Position numbers and translations under genes: made by a program
The notes under the pieces: generated by a model
What the model was told of the DNA's origin: nothing
Database searches by the model: none
Seen by the model: the letters and a program-made list of their open reading frames with translations, nothing else
In this document: positions 47,176 through 57,597 of the stretch, in pieces
How the letters are laid out: each line of letters starts with the position of its first letter
Numbering within the stretch: position 1 is the stretch's first letter
DNA from: Polychytrium aggregatum
Taxonomy: Eukaryota; Chytridiomycota; Chytridiomycetes; Polychytriales
NCBI RefSeq assembly: GCF_025602895.1
Contig: NW_026516205.1
Coordinates: 620,001 to 684,000 of the forward strand
DNA: 64,000 nucleotides
Direction: 5' to 3'

Positions 47176-48007
47176 TTGCTCGACACGCTACCATAGTGCG
47201 TGCCTCTCCCTCGTTCCAATTGTTTCTTTCCTTTTCCTTCCGGCTCGCCCCTTTCTATTCCTTCCCTTTCCTTCGATGATAGAATCTTCTTTACTTCTCC
47301 AGCCACCAGCTCTTCTGTTTTGATGGCCTCCAAATCCCTCTATGTTGTCGCTATATGTCTGATCTTGCCAATTCAATTCGAGCGAATCTGTGTTCGACAG
47401 GGTTGCTGCCTTCCTCTTCCAGAAAATGTCTGTATTACCGTGTACCCATAACGAAATGGGATATCCTGCTTTGAGCCAGAGTTGTCCGTTCTTTCTAGGT
47501 CCTGAATACACCACGTCATGACCAAACAGCATGTCCAAAGAGGTGGAGAGACTCGAGATGGTCGAGTATCTTGATATCGAGAAACCACAGAGCTATCCGA
47601 AGGGTCGAATGCATGCACCACATTCGTGCTCACAGCATCATCAATATCAGTCGATCGTCGCTGCAAGAGATCGATCAGATGTTCGATTGAGTGCGCTTGA
47701 GATGGGTCGCACTCCTTCATCAGTCATCCACTTCATTCTGCAGCAACAGTAGGCGGAGCAGAAGACGCAGACTTTCTACATAACAGATATATTGGGATCA
47801 TCATAGAAGATTTGCTTTGTTACTCGTGGCACCCAATATCGATCGACACATTAGATTTGACAAAGTAGGAAGGAGCTTGGAGGTGGGGGGAAAGAGAGAA
47901 CGGCCTTGGTTGCTTGAGGACGACGCAACATGACAAGACCGATGAGAATTGCTTTTTATGGGGCTTGATGGCAGCTGCGTGGAACAGGACATTCAGCCAA
48001 ATTCATT
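47176..48007. other. convergent 3' gap
   Basis: 3' flanks of the A-T-R reductase (+) and the transporter (-). Pyrimidine-rich after 47200, AT-richer at 47750-48000. No gene is seen. Confidence 0.5.
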
Positions 48008-49372
48008 TTAAGCCTTGGCGGCAGCCTTGGAAGCCTCGTCATCAGCCTTGGAGGTGTCCTTGACGGAGTTGACGGTGGCATAGGCAATGGGGAGAGAGCC
48101 AATGACGAGGACGACGGTGATGATAAGCTGGGTCCAGGCAGAGGCACCAACAACACCGCCAACGATCCAGGAAACGGCAGCACCGAGAGACTGGAGACCC
48201 TTGTAGAAACCACCGTAGCGGGACAGGGTGGCGTAGTCGTTGGTGAGGGCACCCATGATCCAGTAGGCATAGGACTGGAACATGGCGTCGAGGGCAGCCA
48301 TCAGAATGTACATGATGGTGATGCCCCACATGGCGGGGTGGGTCTGGCCGGGGGTACCGAACAGATCAACACGGGTCTTGCCGAGGGGAGTGCCGGGAGC
48401 AACATCGTTGAAGGCGGTCTGCTGGTAGACGATGGCACCGATCCAGAGCGCAGCGTTGCCAATGAAGACGATAGCGAGGCCGACACGGGAGCGAGTGTGG
48501 CGAGACCACTTCTCGTTGTCAAGGAACTTGGAGATGACATAGGATCCAAGAGCCTGGAAAGCCCAGTAGAAGATGGCGTTGAACGAACCAGAGCGGACGT
48601 TGTAGAAGTGGCCGTTGATCATGCCATATTGGTAGGGATAAAAGTAGTTCGAGGCGATGAAACAGGGAGCCATGAGGAGCAGGCGCCAGTTGCCAAAGAG
48701 CTTGAGCACCTCGATGGCCTCGGCGAGAATGTTGCCCTGGGTGATGACCTCGACGGGGGTGCCATCAGCACGGACGACGGTCTTGGGGTCAGCAAGGAGG
48801 AGAGCGCAAGAGGCACCAAGGACGGTAATGCCAATGAAGGCGCCGAAAGTGCCGTTGGAGATGGCAACATCGGGGTTGTTGAAGTTGAGGATCAGACCGA
48901 CAGTGTTGCCAAAGACGGAGCCAAGGTTGAAGATGATCCAGAAGACGGCAAAGTAGGTGGCCTTCTTCTCCTCAGTGGGGTAGGCCATGATGAGAGCACC
49001 CTGGGAAGACCACAGGAGACCAGCACCAACACCGAGAATGGCACCAGCAATGATGAAGAAAGCCTTGGCACCAGCGGGTCCAGCGGCACCACCAGAGACA
49101 TCGTTGTTGAGGGAAGCACCAATGTAGAGAGAGTAGGTCAGGCCACCAACGAACATCTGGATGCGGGGACCGAGGATGTTGTTGATGGCACCACCAAAGA
49201 GACCAAAGAGGGCAAAGGTGGTGTAGAGGGCGGCGTTGGCGTTACTGCCAGTGGTGGGGTCAGTACCACCACCAGCACCGAGGGAGTTGACGGCATTGAA
49301 CATGCCGGGGCAACCGAAGCAGATGAATCCAAGAAGGACGACTTGGGCGATGGGAGCCTTCGAGATGGCCAT
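48008..49372 (-). CDS. UNC-93-like major facilitator transporter
   Basis: Single uninterrupted frame of 454 residues. It has about eleven to twelve hydrophobic segments in the arrangement of the UNC-93/fungal DUF895-type MFS family: IAQVVLLGFICFGCPGMFNA at the N-terminus, TTFALFGLFGGAINNILGPR, FIIAGAILGVGAGLLWSSQG, a conserved YPTEEKKATYFAVFWIIFNL, and later NYFYPYQYGMINGHFYN and IMYILMAALDAMFQSYAYWI. The GxGAGLLWxxQG and NExK/EEKKATYF motifs are typical of the family. Substrate unknown. It is the only large intronless host gene here apart from the low-complexity one, and its codons are strongly C/T-biased with few rare codons, suggesting high expression. A TATA box lies about 110 bp upstream. 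Confidence 0.88.
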   Translation of the reverse strand: MAISKAPIAQVVLLGFICFGCPGMFNAVNSLGAGGGTDPTTGSNANAALYTTFALFGLFGGAINNILGPRIQMFVGGLTYSLYIGASLNNDVSGGAAGPAGAKAFFIIAGAILGVGAGLLWSSQGALIMAYPTEEKKATYFAVFWIIFNLGSVFGNTVGLILNFNNPDVAISNGTFGAFIGITVLGASCALLLADPKTVVRADGTPVEVITQGNILAEAIEVLKLFGNWRLLLMAPCFIASNYFYPYQYGMINGHFYNVRSGSFNAIFYWAFQALGSYVISKFLDNEKWSRHTRSRVGLAIVFIGNAALWIGAIVYQQTAFNDVAPGTPLGKTRVDLFGTPGQTHPAMWGITIMYILMAALDAMFQSYAYWIMGALTNDYATLSRYGGFYKGLQSLGAAVSWIVGGVVGASAWTQLIITVVLVIGSLPIAYATVNSVKDTSKADDEASKAAAKA

Positions 49373-49479
49373 GGCGACTGATCAGGGAGGCGGAAGGGAT
49401 GAGAGACGAGGAGGCGGGTTGGGTGGGAAGAGGTGTGGTTGGCGCTGATGTGGATGTTGGAACGGGTGCAGTCAAGCCC

Positions 49480-49487
49480 TATTTATA
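49480..49487 (-). promoter_or_regulatory. TATA box of the UNC-93-like transporter gene
   Basis: TATAAATA on the minus strand, 108 bp upstream of the ATG at 49372, a normal fungal distance allowing a 70-80-nt leader. The strong consensus fits the gene's biased codon use. Confidence 0.6.
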
Positions 49488-51563
49488 TGCCGACCGGGCC
49501 CTGTCCGAGGTTGGCAGGATGCAAATGGCCAAACCAGAGATCGAGCAGCCGACATCAGCGGCAAGCATGTTGTGGGTGGGTCGCGGGCATGTGGCCGCTT
49601 CTGCGCTGCCAGGGGAGTGGACCATGGCGGACAGTTTGGAAGGTATCAAACAGCATAGGCGACATGGATATGTATGGCGGCAATGCTGCCGCGAGGCAGT
49701 CTTGCAAATGCAGACACGTTTGCAAGGGTGCTGGACCGTGGGAACGGGACAAAGGCAAGGGGGGGTGGGCGGGCTGGACGGGCTCGTGTGCCGGGCTGGA
49801 GGGGATCACCTGGCCTCGAAGCAGCGCCTGCGAGTCAGCCGGACAAGCCCAAGGCCACGGAGCATACAGCTCCAGGAATGCACCTCCAAGTGCACATGGA
49901 TCCGCCGAGTATCGCGATCGGTCGCTGGCGTGACGAGCTGAGCCAAGCCACCAAGGGGCCACGCGGGCAGCGCAGCAAGCGCGCCCGCGGCACAGCCGGT
50001 CTGCTGAGGAGCACAGGCCGATGCAGGGGCGCAAGCATGCGGGAAGGTCGCTTTCCTGGTTGCTGGCCATCGCCCGGCCCATGTGTCCGGCTCCATGGGC
50101 GCTATACAAGGGGGTGGCGGATGGCCGTGCGAGCGCATGTGACCTTGAGCGCGTCTTGCCCGGCCAAATGAATTCCACAGGTCGGTCCCATTCCGTCCCG
50201 GCCGGTGGGCGCAGACCCGCCGGGGCTGGCAACAAGCGCCTCCGCCCGATTCCCACGACTGCCCGACCCACGTCTCGGCGAGGCGCTGCCGCCGGCTGAC
50301 TGGGTGACCGGTGGCTTGAGTCTTGGCGTCTGCCAGGGAGGAGCTGGGACCGGGGGAGAAGCTGGGGCCGTGCCGGACAGCGTTCCCGCAGCCAGCCCGA
50401 AGCCAAGCACAGTGCCTGTCATGGGTCAAGCCCCCTTGTCAGCCCGGCTTGCCATTTCGTCCGTTTGGATCAGATGCAGTGGGCGACCGAACGTGCCTGG
50501 TTGTCGCAGTGGCGCCGGTGGAGGGGGACTTGGTTCGCGTGCTTCCCCAATACCTGACATTGACCTTGCCGCGGATGTGCGCTCGGCGGGGAACTCAGCT
50601 GCCCGGGGCCGCTGTCCGAGCCATGCGCAAAGTTGTTTCTCCAGCACCGCCCCCATCACCCCCATCACCCCCATCACCCCCAACGTGGCCTTCAGACGCC
50701 CAATAGCTTCCGTTGCGTGTCAAGCAGTGACGGAGTTACTGTCGTGGGATCATGGCTGCGATTCTCCATTTCACCGGTTTACCGTTGGCTCCGTTTGTCA
50801 GCGGCCGCCCCTCTGCCGACCCGACGAGAGTCTGTTGTCCCTCCCCCTGTTTCGGCCGGGACCATTTCTCATTTTTTTTTCGACGTGCGACCTCAGTCAC
50901 CCAAGCAGAGCCAGGAGAGCAGCTCGCGCGCAGGAGATTGCTGCGCCACAACGAACAACTGGTCCCGGCCAGGCAGGTTGATACCCTGAGAAAGCTGCCG
51001 TCTGTTGGGCACGCAGGGGAGTTCCCACCGGCCACTTGCTCCTTGAGGAAAGCTAGAAATCGGTTCCGGGCGACGATCGAGGACCAATCTCATCCACCAC
51101 CGACTCCATTGCGGCGGCTCCTGGTAGCTCGGGGAGTCTGGGATCAGCAAGTGAAACGTGTGCAAACACTGCCAGTCTCGTAGCTGGCAGTACCTTGGCC
51201 ACCCCATCAAAACGATGGTTGCATTTGTCTTCCTGTCCAGATGCCACTTCCTTTCCAACTGTCTGGCCGACAATGTAGACTCTCCATCACCAAACCGCGT
51301 CTGTCCAAAACTGACCACCCAATCGCCGAGGCAGCGCTCAATCCTCGTTTGAAATGACAACGCATCCCCAACCTCTCGTCGTGTGAGCGGGATGATCTAT
51401 TGGAACGTGCGTGCTGTAGAAGCGAAGAATCGATCCAGAGACAGAGTGGTCACACACATCAATGCCGATAGACGCTCAACCGTAACCCATCGGGCAACAC
51501 TGCGTGTTTGATTGCCTGATGATCCAGAGAGCTGATCAAGGATGTAGAAAGGCGAATCAAACA
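49488..51563. other. long intergenic region, no gene supported
   Basis: Upstream of the transporter gene. Overlapping frames of up to 280 codons exist, but they are Arg/Ser/Pro/Cys-rich and have no domain. A short CCCCCATCA repeat is at 50650-50680 and a T run at 50872-50880. Confidence 0.45.
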
Positions 51564-51920
51564 TCATATCGACGATCGTCTGGTGGACAGCTGTCGCCCC
51601 AGAGTCAGCTTGGCTCTCCAAACGCCAAAGCGATCGATTTTCTTGAGCTTCTCCGCAGCTTCACCATGGTTCTGGTCAGACGCCTTCTTGTACCAAAACA
51701 CAGCTTGCTCGATCGATGGCTCCACCCCGGTCCCCTTCTCGTAGCACTCTGCAGTTTGATGTTGGGCACTTGCGGTGCCTTGTCCTGCCTCTTGCAGCGA
51801 GCATTCAAACAGCGACCGTTTGGCATTCTCGTCGCCGACGACTGCAGTAGACTCGAAGCATTCGATAGCTTGAGCAAGGTCAACATTGGTTCCCACTCCC
51901 TTTGTGAAATATTGTCATGA
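51564..51920 (-). pseudogene. Sel1-repeat protein remnant
   Basis: The minus strand reads YFTKGVGTNVDLAQAIECFE, then SAQHQTAECYEKGTGVEPSI and EQAVFWYKKASDQNHGEAAE, which are two to three degenerate Sel1 (TPR-like) repeats of A-x-x-Y-x-x-G-x-G-V type. A stop codon lies just before YFTKG, no ATG precedes it, and the frame ends soon after IDRFG. It sits 174 bp downstream of the RNB exonuclease gene on the same strand. It may be a decayed copy or an exon of a gene whose other exons I cannot see. Confidence 0.5.
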
Positions 51921-52094
51921 CAGGGCGTCGACCAAAACATGAGCAGGTCGTCTGATGGCCTGCTTCGACAGCCGCTCCAGCCACTGGTGCACGGTTCATT
52001 CTATCGCAGAAGCTATATTGGTTCGCTTGCTCTGCGGCAAGCCGGCCATGGCGCAGGACCATCGTCGCATCTACTCGCACTTGCCCGAGCGCAC

Positions 52095-55000
52095 TCACAA
52101 CACAGCCGCCTTGGGGATCACCTCGATGTAGCTGCCCGAAAAGTCAAGCTTGCTCACAACCACGTCGATGTAGGAGCCTGGAGCGGCGTCGACCGGTACA
52201 CCGAGGCGGGCTTCCTCACCGCCAAGGTCTGCCAAGAGCACGCGCGGCCGCTTTTGACCGCCGGAGGGAAGAACCAGGGCCTGGTAGACGGGTTCGAGGC
52301 CCGCGGCGGCAGGCAGGAGTGCTGATTCTTGAGGCCGCTCGTAGTGCCCAAGGCGGTCATGGAAGCTTGTCGGCGGAACATAGGGCATGGTCGCCGAGTT
52401 GACCGTGTCGCCTGGGGATCCACTGAGCCACAGCTTTTGTCGGCGTCGCATCCACTCCATCAGCCAGTACCGCTCGCTCTTGGAAGAGACGTAGTCGGTG
52501 CGCTTCTGGGCATGGTGCAGCCGGCCCAGCAGCTCGGTCATAGCCTCGACCGTGAAGGGATAGGGCAAAGTGCCGGTGGGATCGGCCACGGCGACGCCCG
52601 AGCCCACACTGGAGATGCCGGCGGGGCGGTCGCGCAGGAGCCAGGCCTTCATTTGCCAATGGGCAATCATGTCCTTGTAGCGACGCAGGGGTGACGTGAC
52701 CTTGACGTAGCCGACAAAGCCATCCTTTTCATATCCGTTCAGGGCGCCGGGCCCAGGTATACCCATGGTAAAGTGCCCGAGAGGCTCCAGGCTCGCCTGG
52801 GCCGCCGGCATGAAGGCCAGCAGCTCGAAAAAGGTGATGAACGGAGCGATGCCGCTGCGGTCGCAAGTCTGGCTGCGAACACGGTCCAGCAGAGAAACCA
52901 AGACCGAGTCTGGCGGATACTGGTCGGCAGCCCGCCAGCCCTTACGGTCGCGCGCATCTTGGGCTTGAGCCAGCATCGACCGCTGGCCGCGATAGATCAC
53001 GGGGATGTGTCGGTCGGCGCAGAACTTTGCAGCGATGCGGCCAGCAACGACCATGCTCTCGGAGACCATGACGTGGGCCGGCGAGATGTGCGCGGCCTTG
53101 TTGGCGTTGACCACAATCTCGGGCTGGACATCGGGCCAGAATGGCGTCGGTGAGTTCAACGGCGCCTTGGGCAGCGGATACTCCTCGACGCGCACCGAGA
53201 TGTCGGGTTGATCGGCAGCCAGCTTGCCCATCTTGATGCGGTGCTTGAGATGCGCCCCCGCAAGCCGCTGGATGGCCTGCAGATCCTTGACGGCCTGGCT
53301 GTCAAAGCGGGGATCGCGCGGCAGATCCCTGCGCTTCAGGGCCAAGCGCGCCCATGGCGACAGCGTCGAGGGGTTGCGGTCGGTGGCATAGATCTGGTCC
53401 CAGTTGAGTACAGTGTCGACGTCATCGTAGTGGACAATCTTGGGGTTGCGAATGATGCTCGGCTGCACCTTGTAGTCGCGGATCTGGCCGTCCTCTCCGA
53501 TGAGAGCACTAAAGGTCATGGCGCACTGTGACTTGCCGAGGTTGAAGCGCTCCTCGCTGAGGATATCGGGCATCATGGGGTAGTGGCGCTCAGGCAAGTA
53601 AACCGAGTTGGCGCGGAGCTGCGCAATCAGCGAGATTGGATGTGAGACCGGGATGTAGGCCGTTGGATCGGCAATGTGAACGTGCAGCCAGGTTCCCTGT
53701 GGAGTCTCCTCGACCGACATGCCGTCGTCCAGCTCGTGGGCAGTGGGATCATCAATCACGTAGACAGGAGTGCTGCCAAAGTCCCGGCGGAGGTGTGCGC
53801 ACGGCTCGACATCAAAGAAGCGGTCGGTTTCATCGACCTTGGGGGAAACGGTGAGGTTTCGAATCGTGTTCAGGATGTGCTGCCGATCCGACGCCGGCTC
53901 GTTCTCGGACGGAGATTTGTCTGTCTTCTTGGCGAGCTGGCTGGCGCTGTCGGTGGGGACAATTTGCTTGCCGGCTGCATCAAACTCGACGTGGGGTTGA
54001 GTCAGCAAGAGATCGCCATATCGCTCGCCCTCCCGGGCAACATCATCGGCCCACGAGGCCAGGCCGTGTCCCTCCAAGGTCTCGACGACGCCTCGCTTGC
54101 CGCCGATGTAGATCCGAGTGTTTTCCCAGGGTGTCCAGACGCCGATTTCTTTGAGCAGCAAGATGGCGTCCTGCTTGTTACTGCGGTACCGATAGAGAGG
54201 CTGCAGCTCCTTGATGATGCCCGAGAGCACGATCGTCTCGTAGACGCTTGGCAAGTGCGCCGACAGCGAAATATACGTCTTGACAGCGTCAATGAAGACT
54301 TGGTCATCCGATGAGAAGGTCACCTTGGGAGGCGTCTCGGGTGGAGCGTTGCTGCCGCCGTCGCGGCTACGACTCCAGTCAATCAGAGTCCGGGCCTTTG
54401 CGATGAAGCTCTCAAAGGCACTGCCTTGGCGCTGGCTCGAGATTTGCTTTCGCAGCCAGTCAATCTTCTGGACCTCCTCGGGGTCGCGGACACGGAACTC
54501 GGGCGTGAGTCCAATCGCCCATGGATCGACAGGCGAGAACTGGACGCTGTTCTTGAGCAGATACAGAAAGGTGGCATACAGTTCGGCGCTGGTGGGGCTG
54601 GTGCCGTCCTCTCCGTTGTAGTAGATCCACTGTGCGGCCTCGACGAGGGTGATTGTGGTGCGCTTCTTGACGATGGCGCTGTAGAGTTGGTTCATCCTGT
54701 ACGAACCGAGATGAAGAGTCGGAGGATCAGATGCAGTCACCTCCAGTCGCACAACGACGATCCAGCATGCACTGGAGATCATTCCATGTATCCCGCCTCC
54801 TACCTCTGGACCTTCGAGAACCGGTACGACTCGGCTGCTTCCTTGAATCTGTCGAGGTGCTGGACGGCGATGGGGGGCACACCTGTCAAGTCAAACAGAT
54901 TGCCGCTCCGACTGAGGCTCGACTGGTATTGCGGAAGCACGCTCTCGCCCTTCTCAGTAGCCCTCTGAACGATCTTGGAGAATGCCCAGCCGGGGATGCG

Positions 55001-55545
55001 GAAGCTGATCTGGGCTTCGGAGTGACTGATCCAGTGAAAGTGTTCGACCACTGTCTGGTAGTCGTTCTCGCCAGAGCCACGGGCACCAGGCAGCTTCATG
55101 ATGATGCCGAGGAAAGACTTGCCGCCCCTGTTGTTTCAGCGATGCATTAGGGCAGTTGGGTAAGCCATGCGATCGCCATGCGACAGCATCGATGGGCCAG
55201 GTGAAGAGCGATTTCTGGCATCAGTGCAGAGAACGTCGGCGAAAGCCGCACTACTGGATGGCGTTACCTTCGAACCTCCACAAGATCACCAATGTTGATG
55301 CCGGCCTCGAGAGAGTCCGTATCGACACCGTCTGAGTCGGCGCTCTGTCGAAGGCATCTGGGAGTGATGTGGAGAAGCCGCAACTGGCAGGGCTGGATTG
55401 ACAAGCGAGGGGCTCGAAGCGACGATTCGGGTTTGGGCTGAGCCAGGGCAGGACGCACGGCCAGCGGGAGCGGGGTGGCAGCACAGCCGACATGGGCTCT
55501 GAGAGCCACGGGCCTCAGCAGACTCGATCGTTTGGGCACCAGCAT
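52095..55545 (-). CDS. DSS1: mitochondrial 3'-5' exoribonuclease, RNB family (Dss1-like)
   Basis: Catalytic nuclease of the mitochondrial RNA degradosome, partner of the Suv3 helicase in other fungi. Three exons with matching phase: 55545-55268 (a basic mitochondrial presequence, MLVPKRSSLLRPVALRAHVG, ending INIGDLVEVRR), 55127-54804 (GGKSFLGIIMKLPGARGSG...), 54696-52095. Total about 1067 residues, close to the family length. The RNB domain begins near VYVIDDPTAHELDDGMSVE, which keeps the cluster of metal-binding Asp residues, and continues through HVHIADPTAYIPV, HYPMMPDILSEERFNLGKSQ, VSESMVVAGRIAAKFC and VGYVKVTSPLRRYKDMIAHW (the PLRRY motif). A short S1-like region closes it (GSYIDVVVSKLDFSGSYIEV). 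Presequence and N-terminal region separate it from cytosolic Dis3/Ssd1. Confidence 0.9.
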
Positions 55546-55901
55546 GCTGGGGACGGTGAATGCGCTGCGATCTGCGACGGGATCTGGCGACAGAGCAGAG
55601 ACAGGCCCGAGACGAGGCGTTTTCTTTTTGATGCAATGACTGCGCGCGCTGGCACAACACAGCGCGGGTCAAAGGGACAGGAAGCACATCAAAGTGCGTG
55701 GGATCAGCCAGCAACGGCCAGAGATATATATGTGGTGGCAGAGTCGCTGCGGGGATGTCGGCGACATATGGGTGGTCCAGATCAGCGACCACGGAGCCGT
55801 GTGGGTCGGTCATGATGGCTCGAATGGGTGGCGGTGGCGGTCGTCCGAGGGATGGTTGGGTTGGTTGAAAGCGCAACATCGTCCTTCTCGTCCTACTTGT
55901 C
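55546..55901. other. short intergenic gap
   Basis: Between the start of the RNB nuclease gene and the stop of YJU2, both minus strand. It must hold the nuclease gene's promoter; a TATATATG motif is near 55725. Confidence 0.5.
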
Positions 55902-57089
55902 CTACTCATCTTCAGAATCGGAGGCATAGGCGCCGAGCAGGCTGATGCCGCTCGGAACAGCAGCCGGAGTAGTGCTGCTTGGGGTGGCCTTCTTTGCAGC
56001 GACATCCTGCGCGGCTCCTGGCGCTTTTCGCTTGAGCGATATCCCCAGATCAAGTCCTGCTGCCTTCTTGACGAACGGGGTCGGTTTTGAGCCGGAGCCA
56101 GAGCCGGAGCCAGAGCCGGAGCCAGAGCCGGAGCCAGAGCCAGAGCCAGAGTTGGCCTGTTGATGATTAGAGTCCAAGGGCGCGGCCAGCCCTCCATCAT
56201 ACAGCTCCGAGGCAGCTGCCTTCTTCTCCCTCAGGGCAGCATCGTCGTCCAGGATGCGCCGCACCATGTTGCCGTCGTTGCTCTGGAACAGCGAGCGGAT
56301 CATGGCCTCTTCTTCAGGATCAAACTCATCGTCGTGATTGTCGTCCGCGCCGTTGACCAGCAGCCGGTCGAGCAGGTCGTCGGTGTCGATGCGCTCGTTC
56401 CGCGAGTTCCTCGTCCGGATCTCATCCAGGGCATCGAGGATCTCCATCTCTTTCTTGGAGGCAAGGGTGCGGTTCTCGAGGGCCTTCATGGGGTTGTTCT
56501 CCTCCTCCTGCTCGCGCTCGCGGTTGAGCTCCTCGTTGATGATTCTTTCCTCTCTCCAAGGCTCAAAGTTCCGCGCCGCACCGTGCTCGGCGAGGTAGTC
56601 TCCGTTCTTGGGGTCGGTCTTGAAGGTGATTTCGGCAGCACATTTTGGGCAGCGGATGTAGAAGCGAAAGATCTGTTGCCAGATTGTGGATTGAGAGTGT
56701 TTGAGGGAAGAAACGTGTGAGTTGATACTGTGAACCCAGGGGCAGCATCAAAGATCTAGATGCAAAGCGATGCCACAGACCAAAGCGACGGCATGGTCGA
56801 TGGAGAATGCAATGCTGGAGCCAATGCAAGGCTGCCGAAGAGATCGCCAGTGGGAGACGAGCGGAGAGCACACCTGTATGCCAAGGTACGTCTCGCCCTC
56901 GACCTGCTCCTTGCGTGCATTGAACTTTTTGCCCTTGTAGACGTATTCGCCGCACGTCTCGCATCGCATCGAGAAGGGTGTCATGAGCCGGACTTTTTGC
57001 TGCACATCCTTGGGCATGCGCCGCCTGGGAATCTTGGCGGGATCAAAGTCGGGAGGGAAGTACTTGTTGAGGACTTTTCTTTCGGACAT
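55902..57089 (-). CDS. YJU2: pre-mRNA splicing factor Yju2/CCDC94
   Basis: Spliceosome factor that acts with Prp2/Cwc25 in the first catalytic step. Two exons in phase: 57089-56874 and 56672-55902, 328 residues. It begins [20 protein letters not shown], the invariant family start, followed by a zinc site formed by [11 protein letters not shown] and, after the intron, [20 protein letters not shown], then [10 protein letters not shown]. The middle is acidic and helical ([25 protein letters not shown]). A Gly-Ser run of about 20 residues encoded by GAGCCG repeats precedes the basic C-terminal end, [12 protein letters not shown] and [13 protein letters not shown], again typical of the family. Confidence 0.95.
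56091..56154 (+). repeat. GAGCCG/GAGCCA repeat coding for a Gly-Ser run in Yju2
   Basis: Ten or so hexamer units GAGCCG/GAGCCA; on the minus strand they encode alternating Gly and Ser. Confidence 0.9.
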
Positions 57090-57511
57090 GGCGGGCTATG
57101 CGGCTGCAGTTGTGTGCGGTCGTGTGCGGTCGTGTGCGATCGTATGCGATGGTGTAGAGGATGGGGAGAGAGCAGATCGGCTGGGAACGACCTCGGCGAT
57201 GTGTGGCGAGGCGATACCCGTCACGTGGATCTGGATCACGTGTGGCACATCGGAGTTGGTGCGGATTTCGCGGTCAGCTCGGCCGTGGCGATCAGAGACA
57301 CCGCTCTGGTCATGAAGATCGCTCGGGCCATGGCTTCATACGGGCGTGCTGAGCCAGTGCCTCGGGAGAGTGCTCGACAAGTGGCATCCGTTATTTTGGC
57401 GGCTGCTCCAGGATCGAGGCGCATTCACTTGCCGTCCGCTCACCCCACCCGGACGGGCCGCATCGAGTCCAGCCGCCCAAACGCGCCGTCGAGGGCCTAC
57501 ACTTTATTCAG
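57090..57511. other. YJU2 promoter and left flank of the Fanzor element
   Basis: About 420 bp. Contains GTGTGCGGTC repeats at 57112-57148 just upstream of YJU2. Its last bases next to 57512 would be the guide-encoding flank if the Fanzor guide RNA reads out of the element. Confidence 0.5.
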
Positions 57512-57525
57512 AAAAAAACGGGACA
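57512..57525 (+). repeat. left terminal inverted repeat
   Basis: AAAAAAACGGGACA. Thirteen of its bases (57513-57525) match the reverse complement of 61104-61116 exactly. Confidence 0.7.
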
Positions 57526-57597
57526 ATATAGCCGTTTCCATGAACATGTAGTATGTGCTGTGCTTGCGTCAAGCAAAGCCACAAGAAATAAAACAGA
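57512..57597 (-). ncRNA. predicted Fanzor guide RNA (omega/fRNA) scaffold region
   Basis: Prediction by position only. For Fanzor and TnpB the guide RNA comes from the end of the gene and the transposon end next to it, with the guide read from the DNA just outside. Here only 86 bp separate the Fanzor stop from the element end, so the scaffold would lie in this stretch and perhaps overlap the end of the coding region. It contains an A-rich segment and an inverted-repeat end. No structure was computed. The guide would start at 57511 and run towards lower positions. Confidence 0.3.

Noticed and set aside
48338-49381. Plus-strand 347-codon acidic frame opposite the transporter
   Set aside because: It is the complement of the UNC-93-like gene; its Glu/Asp/Gly richness mirrors codon bias on the true strand.
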